A stretch of 64,000 nucleotides of DNA from Bacillota bacterium (GCA_023426245.1 JAFABB010000025.1:124001-188000), one strand, 5' to 3'; positions 46,563 through 56,136 are shown, counted from the first letter of the stretch. Notes: a model not told the origin generated them from the sequence alone. Translations and numbers: made by a program.

Positions 46563-47456
46563 TTATCCTTTAATAGCACCAACTGTCAAGCCGGAAATAA
46601 AGGATTTCTGATTGAACAAATAGATGATGACAATCGGTATAACCGAAACCACCGCTCCTGACATCAACATATCATAATTATTACCATATGGCGCTATCAA
46701 TGAAGCTAATCCTATCGGTAACGTCAACTTCTCAGCCGAACGAAGAGCAATGATCGGCCAAACAAACCCATTCCAGCTTCCCATGGCCTGTAATATTATC
46801 ATGGCTCCAAATGCCGGTTTCATAATAGGCACCATCAACCTAAAAAAGATGCCAAACTCAGTGCAGCCATCAATTCGACCCGAATCGATCAATTCTTTAG
46901 GAAGACCGACGGCAAATTGCCGGAAGAAAAAGATAGCAACCGGCGGTACTGCGTAAGGTAAAATCGCTCCCATGAAAGTGTCAATAATTCGTAGAGAAAC
47001 TGTAAGCTGATAAAGAGGTAATATTAATATTTCTATCGGAACCATCATTACGACCAAAACTGCGATAAAAATTACATTTCTGCCCCTAAACTGGTAAACC
47101 GCCAACCCATAACCAACCATGGCACTTAGAATCACAGCAACAGTAGTTTGGATAATTGTAATCAGAATACTGTTTTTAAACCAAAATAAATATTTTACCC
47201 CTTCTCCGCTGCAAAGACTGATATAATTCTTAAGGGTCATTACTTCCGGTTGAAAATTGAAAGTAATGCCGTTACGAAACATCTCCGAACCCGGTTTAAA
47301 TGAACATACCAGCATAAAATAAAATGGAGCTAAAGTAAATACCGCAAATACCAATAATACAATAAAAGATGAAATTGCCGCGAGCCGGCTTCGGCTCCCA
47401 CTTTTCACTTTGGTTTGCATCAATTTCATGGTAAGGATTACCTCATTTTTCATCAT
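46563..47456 (-). CDS. sugar ABC transporter permease, MalG type (importer 4)
   Basis: A 297-residue CUT1 permease. EAA loop ELIDSGRIDGCTEFGIFFRL deviates (Ser-Gly in place of Ala-Ala), and the protein ends in ISGLTVGAIKG. The ATG overlaps the upstream stop by 4 nt; an internal ATG after GAGGTAATCC is a possible later start. Confidence 0.92.
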   Translation of the reverse strand: MMKNEVILTMKLMQTKVKSGSRSRLAAISSFIVLLVFAVFTLAPFYFMLVCSFKPGSEMFRNGITFNFQPEVMTLKNYISLCSGEGVKYLFWFKNSILITIIQTTVAVILSAMVGYGLAVYQFRGRNVIFIAVLVVMMVPIEILILPLYQLTVSLRIIDTFMGAILPYAVPPVAIFFFRQFAVGLPKELIDSGRIDGCTEFGIFFRLMVPIMKPAFGAMIILQAMGSWNGFVWPIIALRSAEKLTLPIGLASLIAPYGNNYDMLMSGAVVSVIPIVIIYLFNQKSFISGLTVGAIKG

Positions 47457-48367
47457 CCATCACTATCCTTCTTGAAAAATCCAAACAGCTTTAATTGGAT
47501 CAAACTGACTGCCATCACGATAAATACCAAGGTAATACCGATAGCTGAGGCAAACCCCATATCAAAATTATTGAACGCCTGTTGATAAAGATATAATACA
47601 ATAGTCATTCCGATATCGCCTGGTGTAGCCGTTTTCCATATTGCGTAACTTTCGGCGAACATCGAAAAACCCCCATAAATACTAATAGTCGTTACATAAA
47701 TAATTACCGGTTTCAAATTAGGAATGGTGATCCTACAAAACTTATCCCACGTATTGGCTCCATCAATCTCTGCCGCTTCATAAAGTTCAGCCGGAATACC
47801 TTGTAAACCTGATAAGAAGTAAACAATATTGACACCCAACCAACGCCAAGTACAAAAAGTAACCAATGTAAACATAGCCGGAACTTTTAATTGAAGCCAA
47901 GTAATCGGTTTCAGTCCAAAGGTACCCGTGATCATATTAGCCAAAGTAGAGGTTTGCTCTCCAAAGGCAAACCTAAAAAATATTCCGGCTACAATAACCG
48001 AAGTCAATGCCGGAATAAAGAGCGCAGATCGAAAGAAATTCTTGAATTTTGTAGTTTTACCGTTTAAAATTACGGCTAACAATATCGGCAAAGGAATCAA
48101 TATCAAAATCGTCCAAAAGGTATATTGGGCGGTTGTCGATAAAGCATTCCCAAAATGTTCATTCCATAGTCTTTGATAATTTTCAAGACCTATAAAGGTT
48201 ACATCGCCAAAACCGGCTATTCTTTGAAAACTCATTTGAATCGTCGATATAAAAGGGTATAGATAGACTAAAAAAAAGGAAATGATAAAGGGTGCTACAA
48301 ATAGATAAGGAACAACTTTGGTTGAGTTAAGACGTTGCCTTAAATTTTTTCGATTTGAATTAACCAT
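47453..48367 (-). CDS. sugar ABC transporter permease, MalF type (importer 4)
   Basis: A 304-residue CUT1 permease. EAA loop LYEAAEIDGANTWDKFCRIT; first helix VPYLFVAPFIISFFLVYLYP. It lies 211 bp after the binding-protein gene, across a terminator-like hairpin. Confidence 0.92.
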   Translation of the reverse strand: MVNSNRKNLRQRLNSTKVVPYLFVAPFIISFFLVYLYPFISTIQMSFQRIAGFGDVTFIGLENYQRLWNEHFGNALSTTAQYTFWTILILIPLPILLAVILNGKTTKFKNFFRSALFIPALTSVIVAGIFFRFAFGEQTSTLANMITGTFGLKPITWLQLKVPAMFTLVTFCTWRWLGVNIVYFLSGLQGIPAELYEAAEIDGANTWDKFCRITIPNLKPVIIYVTTISIYGGFSMFAESYAIWKTATPGDIGMTIVLYLYQQAFNNFDMGFASAIGITLVFIVMAVSLIQLKLFGFFKKDSDG

Positions 48368-48475
48368 AAAATTCGACCTGCCTTTTTTATCACGTAATAC
48401 TTAGTTGCATTCAATTCAATGACAATATATAAGCACCTGAGTATTAAACAATCATCCCGAAATTTTTTAAAAATA

Positions 48476-48533
48476 AAAGGGCTGTAAATTAATTAGGAAC
48501 GGAAAATGACCCAGTTTTTCTTTACAGCCCTTT
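48476..48533 (-). terminator. terminator-type hairpin inside importer-4 operon
   Basis: A perfect 13-bp stem AAAGGGCTGTAAA/TTTACAGCCCTTT with a 32-nt loop, followed by TTATTT on the - strand, between binding-protein and permease genes. Confidence 0.72.
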
Positions 48534-48578
48534 ATATCCATATAATAATCCAACTTAAAATGAAATGTTTGTTACCCT

Positions 48579-49862
48579 TTACCTGGCTTTTCTTAATTCA
48601 TTGGCAGCCTCTTTTAAAGCTTGCTCTGGAGTTTGACTTTGCTCTTTGAGTGCTTTAAATACTACATTCTTCTTCAGGAGGTCTATTGCCATCGGATATT
48701 TTTCAGTCAGAACCGTAGGTCCAATTTCATTTTTAACTTGGGTCAACATGGTAAAGATATCCTTACCGAAATAATTAGTGAACGCATTAGAAGCCTTCAT
48801 TGCGGGATCAGTCCAAACATCCCACCGGAGTGGGTCAAACCCTAAAATTGTCCAGGTCTTGATCGAACCTTCTTTGGTTAATTTGCCTGCTGCCAAAAAT
48901 TGAAGCGCCAATTCTTTATGTTTGGTTTGAAGCGTAATTGCCGTACCGGTACCACCCATACCTGCAGAACGTCTGCCGCCTTTTTTCCATACCGGGAGCG
49001 GGCGAATGATCATTTTGCCTTTTAAGTCAGGCATATAATTGGTAAAACGATTCATATACCACATCGGCATCCAAAGAGAGGCTGCGCCGCCCTTGTTCAT
49101 AAATGCCCAGTATTCCTCGGAGTGGGTAAATCCACCGGGGCACGGAATCGCTATTTTTTCTTTATAGATCATATCTTTTAAATATTGAAGAACTTTTACG
49201 TTGGTCGGATTGTCCAAAATCACGTTGCCTTTTTTGTCAAAAATGTCGGAACCGATTTGACTAATCAACGGATAGTAGGACCAGTGTTCGGTAACCTCGA
49301 TAGTAGTCATCGGTTTACCGGTAGCTGCTACAACTTTTTTACCCGCCGCTACATAATCATCCCAAGTAACTATTTTGTCCGCATCAATTCCAGCTTTGTC
49401 TAGATATTCCTTATTATAATACATCACTTCTGCGCCGACATGATAATCAACACCATAGTATTTACCATTCTTGGCATAGTTATCGAATCTGCCCATTATG
49501 AGAAATTTCTTTACTGGGTTCACAATGCTGTTCAACGGTAATAACTGTGGATTTTTACCCTTTAAGTAATTCGGAAATTTACTAATTTCAATATCAACCA
49601 TATCCGGAGCGCCTACGCCAGATTGTAAAGCCACCAACAGTTTATTATGCATTTCATCATAGTTGTAAACATCGGTCTTTAATACGATCTGCTGGTTGGG
49701 ATGGGTCTTATTCCAGGTTGCTGTGGCGTCATCCCAAAACTGTTTGTGTAACTCCTGAAAAGTCCAGAAAGTCAAAGTAGTTGGTGCTGAAGCAGCAAAA
49801 GTAGGTAGAATCAAACCCACGGATACAGCACAAAGCAAAAGCAACATGATAACCTTTTTCAT
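48579..49862 (-). CDS. sugar-binding protein of ABC importer 4
   Basis: A 427-residue family-1 solute-binding protein. Signal peptide MKKVIMLLLLCAVSVGLILP then TFAASAPTTLTFWTF; the Cys is in the hydrophobic core and no lipobox is seen. GGAGGAGC precedes the ATG. First gene of the operon with two permeases and the secreted GH43. Confidence 0.92.
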   Translation of the reverse strand: MKKVIMLLLLCAVSVGLILPTFAASAPTTLTFWTFQELHKQFWDDATATWNKTHPNQQIVLKTDVYNYDEMHNKLLVALQSGVGAPDMVDIEISKFPNYLKGKNPQLLPLNSIVNPVKKFLIMGRFDNYAKNGKYYGVDYHVGAEVMYYNKEYLDKAGIDADKIVTWDDYVAAGKKVVAATGKPMTTIEVTEHWSYYPLISQIGSDIFDKKGNVILDNPTNVKVLQYLKDMIYKEKIAIPCPGGFTHSEEYWAFMNKGGAASLWMPMWYMNRFTNYMPDLKGKMIIRPLPVWKKGGRRSAGMGGTGTAITLQTKHKELALQFLAAGKLTKEGSIKTWTILGFDPLRWDVWTDPAMKASNAFTNYFGKDIFTMLTQVKNEIGPTVLTEKYPMAIDLLKKNVVFKALKEQSQTPEQALKEAANELRKAR

Positions 49863-50038
49863 ACTAGCTCCTCCTTTTTATATTTATATTTTCATTATAA
49901 ATAGATTTCATCATTTTACACTCCATTATTTTTACCTAACACTATAAAATTGTAACGAAATTTTTACATATCGATTAAAAATTTTTTGACCCTATTAAAT
50001 TCTTATAGTAAATTTATGTCCAAAACGAAAAATAAAAA

Positions 50039-50071
50039 GGGGCTGCCTTATATTTTCTTCCTGGCAGCCCC
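50039..50071 (-). terminator. prc terminator
   Basis: Perfect 9-bp stem GGGGCTGCC/GGCAGCCCC followed by TTTTTATTTTT on the - strand, 3' of the protease gene. Confidence 0.85.
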
Positions 50072-50094
50072 ACATTTTAATGGAATGATCAATT

Positions 50095-52179
50095 TTATAA
50101 ATTCATATCGTTTAAGATATGCCATGCTTCGTTAATATAAACATCCTTGCCAATTTGTTTCAGCCAGTCTTTGGTCTTTTGATAATTAGGATTTGATGGA
50201 GTTTCGTCATCTGCCTTGGGTTTAGTGATTTCAATTTCAGTGCCTTGCGCGACAGGCAAATTTTGAAGCTGGTCCGCCTCTTCTTTAAGAAGTTTCTGAT
50301 TGGCCATAAAATCACTAAATCTTAACGACTCCTTTGAAAACTCTTTCTGCTTTTTTAAACGGGCAACATCTTGAATAATCAGTTGAAAAGCTTTGCTCTT
50401 ATTTACCCGCTGGGCACTTGCCGATTTCAGTGCCGTTATATTGGATGACCGGCCATTCCACTTTTGGTATGAAACAGCCCGTGTCGTGTCCCAAGGGAGA
50501 GAATAATCCATCGCTTTTTCCTGAATACCCAAGTAACTATAAAGGTCGGGCAATGAAATATCCGAAGCGACCCCTTTCCATTGAGTGGAACCTCCACTAA
50601 CCCGGTAAAACTTTTTAATCGTTAAACGCAATGAACCCGCGGGTTTAATTGAATTTAAGTTAAGCGGTAAGTATTGATCAAGATCCGCTACAATCTGGAC
50701 GGTACCCTTCCCGAAAGTACTTACCCCGCCTACGATAACGGCTCTCCCATAGTCCTGAAGCGCAGCAGCGAGGATTTCCGAAGCGGATGCACTCAAAGAA
50801 TTCACCAAAACAACCAATGGTCCACTATATACAACACTGGAATCCGTATCCGATAAAACTTCCTTTTTTCCGGATCCGTCCTTGATTTGGACAATAGGGC
50901 CTTCTTTAATAAAAAGTCCGGACATTCTGACGGCATCATCCAAAATTCCACCACCGTTGTTCCGTAAATCCAAAATAATACCATTAACTTTCTCAGCATT
51001 AAGTTTCTGCAGTTCGGCCCGAACATCATCGGCTGAGTTGCGTGAATTGGTTTGATAATCCCGATAAAATGATGGTAAATCAATATATCCGTATTTCTTC
51101 AGCGTCTTCTTATTCCAAATCACAGCAGACTTTGCATAGGCTTCTTCAAGCACAACAACATCCCGGACAATTGGAATTACCGTTATCCGGCCGCTGGGCT
51201 TCCGGACCGTCAATTTTACAAGCGTCCCTTTTTTACCGCGTATCAGTTTTACAGCATCTGTTACAGGCATACCTACTACATCAACTGGTTCTCGATTGCC
51301 TTGAGCGACCTTCAAAACCGTATCATCAGCCTGCAATACTTTTTGCCGCCAAGCCGGACTCCCAGGTATAATTTCAACAACCTTGATATATTCGCCGTCT
51401 TCCTTCAGCGAAGCGCCAATTCCCTCCAACCTTCCCGTCAAATTCATATCAAAATCATCTTTGAGCTGGGGAGCCATATATTCGGTATGGGGATCAAAAC
51501 TATTCGCTATAGCGTTTAAATAATAGTCAACCCGTTCTTCGTTCTTCTTTCTTAATATTCGTTCCAAGCTTAATTTCAGACTTTTGGCAACTTTCACTCG
51601 AGCCTGGGCCTCTAATTCCGGGTCTACCGACTGCGTCTTGGAGAATTTATCCTTATCCTTTGTGTTGCTTAGATCAAAATAGGCCAATAATGTTTGATAT
51701 TTAAGATATAACCGCCATTGTTCTTTCAAGGCCTGGCTGTTTTGGGGATAATCGATTTTCGTAGCATCCGTTTCAAAATTTTCCATGGTCGAAAATTTAA
51801 AAGGCTTTTGTAGAATATTTTGTGTTAATGCATCGACTTCCCGAACCCGCTGCTCAAAGATCTTCCCTGTCAGTTCATAGAATTGGGAAGTTCCCCGTTT
51901 CAATTCGTCGTCGATTTTCTTTTGGTAAACGCTGATTCTTACGATATCGGATTTCAAAAAAAACCGTTTGTTGGGATCAAGACTTTTAAGATATAAAGAA
52001 TAAATCCGTTTACTAAGTTGGTCATTAACGAGAGCAGGATTATAATGCTCCGCTTCTAAACTTTGATATAAAAAATGAGCCAAGGCATTCTCCTTGGTAG
52101 GACTTTTTCCAACGAGTACCGAAGTACATAGAACTATAACTACAACGACTATTGCTACTTTAAGCCATAAACGTTTCAT
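50095..52179 (-). CDS. prc: tail-specific protease, Prc/Tsp type
   Basis: A 694-residue S41 serine protease exported through an N-terminal hydrophobic segment (LKVAIVVVVIVLCTSVLV). The N-terminal ~200 residues carry the Tsp helical region (LDPNKRFFLKSDI), then a PDZ domain (GIGASLKEDGEYIKVVEIIP), and the S41 core with the Ser of SASASEILAAALQDYGRA and Lys of TFGKGTVQ, about 26 residues apart. The layout and motifs match E. coli Prc rather than the ~480-residue CtpA of monoderm Bacilli. It degrades proteins by their C-termini, often cell-wall enzymes or lipoproteins. Confidence 0.92.
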   Translation of the reverse strand: MKRLWLKVAIVVVVIVLCTSVLVGKSPTKENALAHFLYQSLEAEHYNPALVNDQLSKRIYSLYLKSLDPNKRFFLKSDIVRISVYQKKIDDELKRGTSQFYELTGKIFEQRVREVDALTQNILQKPFKFSTMENFETDATKIDYPQNSQALKEQWRLYLKYQTLLAYFDLSNTKDKDKFSKTQSVDPELEAQARVKVAKSLKLSLERILRKKNEERVDYYLNAIANSFDPHTEYMAPQLKDDFDMNLTGRLEGIGASLKEDGEYIKVVEIIPGSPAWRQKVLQADDTVLKVAQGNREPVDVVGMPVTDAVKLIRGKKGTLVKLTVRKPSGRITVIPIVRDVVVLEEAYAKSAVIWNKKTLKKYGYIDLPSFYRDYQTNSRNSADDVRAELQKLNAEKVNGIILDLRNNGGGILDDAVRMSGLFIKEGPIVQIKDGSGKKEVLSDTDSSVVYSGPLVVLVNSLSASASEILAAALQDYGRAVIVGGVSTFGKGTVQIVADLDQYLPLNLNSIKPAGSLRLTIKKFYRVSGGSTQWKGVASDISLPDLYSYLGIQEKAMDYSLPWDTTRAVSYQKWNGRSSNITALKSASAQRVNKSKAFQLIIQDVARLKKQKEFSKESLRFSDFMANQKLLKEEADQLQNLPVAQGTEIEITKPKADDETPSNPNYQKTKDWLKQIGKDVYINEAWHILNDMNL

Positions 52180-52314
52180 GAATCTGTCCCCTAATTTAAT
52201 AATAATACTTTAAAAAAACCTTACATAACATATAAGTCTACATCGTATTATACACTCAGTAATTAACTTTTTCAAAACCCAACCTTAGAAAAAAATCCTA
52301 TTTTTTGTCAGCTG

Positions 52315-53370
52315 TCAGTTTAATTTTTGCATGATTTTTAAACCGGCCAGTTTATATAAATTATATACCTTTTCACAGTTTCTTTCATTTAAATCTTTTG
52401 CCACGCAATCGATACGAGTTACACTAATCACTACCACTTTGGCGTTGTTGCTAAGCAACCAAATACTCCCTTTTGGATAGGGTGTTAAAACCTTTGTTAA
52501 AGCCTCCACCACTGTGCGATGGAATTGAATACCTGCTTTATCCACAATTTCTAGATAAGCTAAATAAGTTGGCGAAGCAGGCTTGTAAATCCGTTCCGAC
52601 GTCATTGCATCAAAAACATCTGCTACAGCAACAATCTGGGCATAAGGATGAATATCGGCACTAGTTAACCCTTTAGGGTAACCACTGCCGTCTTCTCTTT
52701 CGTGATGCTGCAACGCGATATGAGCGGGCAAAAAGCTTATGTGGACCGACTGCTTCAGAATATCATAACCTTCTGAAGTATGTGATTTCATCAAATCAAA
52801 TTCGCAAGGTTCCAGTCGTTCTTTCTTGTTGAGTATTATCGATGCAATTCTCACTTTTCCAATATCATGAAGCATGGCACCGATGCCCAAGATTTGAAGT
52901 TCATTTCGGTCATAACCCATTACGGAACCAATTAAAGTCGCAATGACGCAAACATTGACGGAATGGCTAAATGTATAGCTGTCATGATTACGAATTGCAA
53001 CCATATTATAAATAACCAACGGATCGGCAAGAATATATTCTATAATTTCTTGAATTACGGGGAACAAATCTTCACATTCTAGGATTCCATCTGTTTTAAG
53101 GTGCTTTATGGATTGTTTTAATAAAGCAACCGCTTTAGTGCGTGTTTCTTCCTCAATAGGCTCTATGGAAACTTCTTGTCCAAATTCATCTTCATTATCG
53201 TAAACAACGGCATGTTCACAATTATATTCTATTAATCTTTCAATATGATATTCTTTAATCACTAAATCAGCGCGTAATAGGATTCTGCCGTCATCTTTAC
53301 GATAAATCGTCTTCGCAAGCTTCATTCCTGGTTTGATCTCGGCAATGGCTATCTTTCGCATCTTGTTCAT
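52315..53370 (-). CDS. HD-GYP domain phosphodiesterase
   Basis: About 351 residues. The N-terminal ~120 residues resemble a DUF3391-like region (AEIKPGMKLAKTIY), then an HD-GYP domain follows with MLHDIGKVR, HIALQHHEREDGSGYPKGL and DVFDAMTSERIYK, the metal site and GYP signature of c-di-GMP phosphodiesterases. It likely lowers c-di-GMP, which would act on the two c-di-GMP riboswitches nearby. The start is uncertain: this ATG or one three codons later, neither with a strong ribosome site. Confidence 0.88.
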   Translation of the reverse strand: MNKMRKIAIAEIKPGMKLAKTIYRKDDGRILLRADLVIKEYHIERLIEYNCEHAVVYDNEDEFGQEVSIEPIEEETRTKAVALLKQSIKHLKTDGILECEDLFPVIQEIIEYILADPLVIYNMVAIRNHDSYTFSHSVNVCVIATLIGSVMGYDRNELQILGIGAMLHDIGKVRIASIILNKKERLEPCEFDLMKSHTSEGYDILKQSVHISFLPAHIALQHHEREDGSGYPKGLTSADIHPYAQIVAVADVFDAMTSERIYKPASPTYLAYLEIVDKAGIQFHRTVVEALTKVLTPYPKGSIWLLSNNAKVVVISVTRIDCVAKDLNERNCEKVYNLYKLAGLKIMQKLN

Positions 53371-53710
53371 CCCATCTGGAAATATTGATACCAACTTGAC
53401 CCGAAACCTTTATTTGGGCAAATCAGCACTAAATATTGCTAGGAATTGAAATCCGCCTCCAAATTGCGGATCCCCGCCATGTCTGGTTATAATATTAAAG
53501 CTTACAAATATTTCTTTTTATCCAACATCAACTTCATAAAGGTCAAAAAAAATAAAATACTGTCAAAATTAATTTTTCAACTGGTAATCATAAATTTCCA
53601 GCTTTATAAGTTATCGGCACCCGCTAATTTTTTATAAAGTGTAATCTCCTTTTTTCAACATATTTTGGATAATCCCAATGGAATTTCGGAATGAATACAA
53701 GACTAAATGC
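53371..53710. other. intergenic region
   Basis: No gene. It contains TGCTAGGAATTG (53437-53448), also found at a similar distance upstream of the RsfA-like gene, and a short dyad ATCCGC/GCGGAT near 53450-53471. Confidence 0.35.
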
Positions 53711-54127
53711 TCACCTAAGTCGGGGACTCCTCCGGCGCACCGTTCGTAGACGTTCAGCCCGAATAGCCTTTGCATTTCTTCGTGCTTCCCGTTCCTCTTC
53801 ATCGAAGGAAATAATAGACTGGTCTTCAAGAAGTTCCGGCATCCCGGGAATATTTAAAACTACAATGGTTTCTCCAGGATTAGGGGTAGTGTAAGGTGAG
53901 CCATCTTCGCCCCGATAAACCGCAGCTATTTTCTCCCGTCCAAACTCCGATTCCTGCAACCAATGCCGAACAAAGGATTTGATCACCGGGAAAACCTCAC
54001 TATGCTTGCCCTGACCGTGAACGATGCACACCACCGTTTCACGGCGCTGATAAGCTCCATTGAAAAATTGAATTATTTTCTCTTGCGCCCCCGCTAGGGT
54101 TAGGCCGTGTAAATCAAGTGTAACCAT
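53711..54127 (-). CDS. Smr domain protein
   Basis: A 138-residue small MutS-related domain protein, a nuclease-type fold. VTLDLHGLTLAGAQEKI (DLHG motif) and VCIVHGQGKHSE (HGxG motif) are both present. The C-terminus adds an acidic then arginine-rich tail (ENRR-like REARRNAKAIRAERLR). Start ATG after GAGG; an upstream ATG lacks one. Possible roles are RNA or DNA cleavage, for example at collided ribosomes; none is proven here. Confidence 0.82.
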   Translation of the reverse strand: MVTLDLHGLTLAGAQEKIIQFFNGAYQRRETVVCIVHGQGKHSEVFPVIKSFVRHWLQESEFGREKIAAVYRGEDGSPYTTPNPGETIVVLNIPGMPELLEDQSIISFDEEEREARRNAKAIRAERLRTVRRRSPRLR

Positions 54128-54436
54128 AAAAAACCTCGAAATTAGCATATATTAAAATTTTCGCTGTTTTTCCAAAACTTCCTTCAAGATAATATCATAA
54201 CCTCCTTTCAAAATTCTCTGCTAAACTCTTATTAATCCTTTATAAAACTAAGAAATTATAAAAAAGTAATAAAAAATACAATATATAATGTCATCTTTTT
54301 GACAACATTATATATTGTACACTTTAGAACTTTATCCAATGAATTCAAACCAAAGCCCAATAAATACTTTAGCCAACCCACCAATTATCCGGTGCTTGTT
54401 ACCATAAACCGCCAGCCCGTTTTTAAAATAATCCGT
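54128..54436. other. intergenic region with long AT-rich dyad
   Basis: A perfect 15-bp inverted repeat TACAATATATAATGT/ACATTATATATTGTA (54277-54291, 54305-54319) lies in AT-rich DNA between the RsfA-like gene and smr. Both arms contain a TATAAT word in opposite orientations. No gene. Confidence 0.5.
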
Positions 54437-55456
54437 CTATGAAACGATCCGTTTACTTTTTAAAACATTTCCAAATTGATCTACAGTTATCTCCAGGCGG
54501 TGCATGAAATCACCCAGTGAAGCCAATTTAGAAACACTTTCTAGTCTCATAAAGTCTCCCAACATTGTTTCAAGAATATTGTAAACTTCCGCCAATTCCT
54601 GTTCACGCTTTTTTAAGCGCTCATGTTCTTTTTCCATCATTAAACGGGCACTGTCATTTTCTGAAATCAATCGTTGTATCTCTTCCATCAATTTGTCTTC
54701 GCGTTTCAAATCTCTTTCCACAGCAAGGAGATGTTCAATAAATCCCTTTAAATCCAACTGATGTCTTTGTTGTTCTTCAATTAAACTTAAACGTTCTCCA
54801 ATACCTCGAACAGTTTCCGGTAATGAAGAAATTTGGTAAAAAAACGATTGATCTTCGCCCTTGCTCTGGAATCCGGTTGAGGTTTTGGTTTCAGGTTCTT
54901 TCATTATTTTGCCATCGTTTACATCCGGTTTATTGGTCAACGTTGAAATAGATTCGCTTTTATTCAACAACTCTCGACCCTTCTTTAGCAAATCCGCTTC
55001 GCTGTATTGCAATGTTTTTACCAACCGGTAAAATCGCAACTTCAGAGCTGCAGGGGTAAAATCAGAGCCTAACTTATTTTGCAATTCCTCACAAGCCTGA
55101 GTTCGTGAATTTCCCAAAGCTTGGTGTCGACAAAATGTTTCTAAAATTAAAAGATCAATTTCTTTTAGTTCATGACTTCTTTTTCGGGTGGAAATATTAC
55201 CATCATGTAAATGTTTAGATTGCATGATACTATAATAATCCTGGTTGCTTAAATGTTTTTCTTTTAATATCCGGCAAAATTGACTGCGCAAAGCGTTCAT
55301 TTCCCGCCCTAAACGATTTTTAAGTTCACGCCTTTTTTGAGGTTCCCACCATGATTCAAAAATTAATTTGTTTTCCGCTTCCGTATAACGAGGTTTTGAT
55401 TTGTGCATCGTTTGACCTGATGGTCCTGAAACCGCCAATGCATTTTTGGTCATCAT
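54437..55456 (-). CDS. RsfA-like Myb/SANT-type protein with coiled coil
   Basis: A 339-residue protein. Two N-terminal Myb-like helical repeats are visible: PRYTEAENKLIFESWW with ALRSQFCRIL, and KEIDLLILETFCRHQALG with AALKLRFYRLV. The second resembles the spacing of prespore regulator RsfA. A Ser/Thr/Lys linker leads to a long coiled coil at ~230-310 (EEQQRHQLDLKGFIEHLLAV). This suggests a DNA-binding, oligomerising regulator, perhaps of sporulation. Start ATG after GTAGGAG; a 32-codon upstream extension has no ribosome site. Assignment is tentative. Confidence 0.55.
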   Translation of the reverse strand: MMTKNALAVSGPSGQTMHKSKPRYTEAENKLIFESWWEPQKRRELKNRLGREMNALRSQFCRILKEKHLSNQDYYSIMQSKHLHDGNISTRKRSHELKEIDLLILETFCRHQALGNSRTQACEELQNKLGSDFTPAALKLRFYRLVKTLQYSEADLLKKGRELLNKSESISTLTNKPDVNDGKIMKEPETKTSTGFQSKGEDQSFFYQISSLPETVRGIGERLSLIEEQQRHQLDLKGFIEHLLAVERDLKREDKLMEEIQRLISENDSARLMMEKEHERLKKREQELAEVYNILETMLGDFMRLESVSKLASLGDFMHRLEITVDQFGNVLKSKRIVS

Positions 55457-55773
55457 TTTCACTCCTACAAAGATAGATACCTTAATATTAGGTTCTATCA
55501 TATTGTGTTCCAGAGTAAAATGAATTATGCTAGGAATTGCAAAATTTTTCAATAGATATCTAAAACATATTCAATAAATTCTACTCGTCCGCTTTCGCCT
55601 AGATGAGGTAATATTTAAAAATCATGTAACGTATGGCTAAAGTATATTCGGTAGCAATAAAGGCATTTAATAAACCCGCTCACCAGAGCTAGATACCCCT
55701 AAATAAGATTTGCAATGAACACACTCCATAAACAAGTATACGCACGTGGGTGAATTGCCTGAGCGATTGTCGC
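55457..55773. other. intergenic region
   Basis: No gene recognised. It contains TGCTAGGAATTG (55528-55539), the same 12-mer as upstream of the HD-GYP gene. Confidence 0.3.
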
Positions 55774-56136
55774 TTAATGAAGCGTCACATTATCATCCTG
55801 GGAATTTTCCTTTTGATTACTACTTTCTTGGGATAATTGCCTATCGGTAGGATAATCTATTTCTCGAACGACTCGCCCTTCAGCAGTTAAAGCCCAAGCA
55901 TGCTCCGGTGTATAATAAATCCTGGCATACACTCTCCTTCCGCTTGGGTCAATTGTAAGCCAATGTTCCTCCCAATGACCAACTTCTTGTGACTCTTGTT
56001 CAATTGTTCTCATGATTTCACTTATCTTTGGGTTTTCATCAAATTTACGCTGCTCTCTTTGGTTGATAATCTGAATGTCTTCTTCTTCATATCCAACAAA
56101 TTGCCGGTTTTCAATATATTTGGGTTGCTGCTCCAT
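55774..56136 (-). CDS. hypothetical protein
   Basis: A 120-residue protein with good codon structure and a clear GAGGGATTAAGAA ribosome site. The N-terminal half is acidic and helical (EEEDIQIINQREQRKFDENP), the middle has an aromatic beta-like stretch (WEEHWLTIDPSGRRVYARIY), and the C-terminus is Gln/Ser/Asn-rich. No membrane segment or signal. Family not recognised. It may be transcribed with the RsfA-like gene. Confidence 0.55.
   Translation of the reverse strand: MEQQPKYIENRQFVGYEEEDIQIINQREQRKFDENPKISEIMRTIEQESQEVGHWEEHWLTIDPSGRRVYARIYYTPEHAWALTAEGRVVREIDYPTDRQLSQESSNQKENSQDDNVTLH

Noticed and set aside
53700..53740. Similarity of GGGGACTCCTCCG near 2180 and 53720
   Set aside because: The second copy is within the coding end of the Smr gene and the match is short; probably chance.
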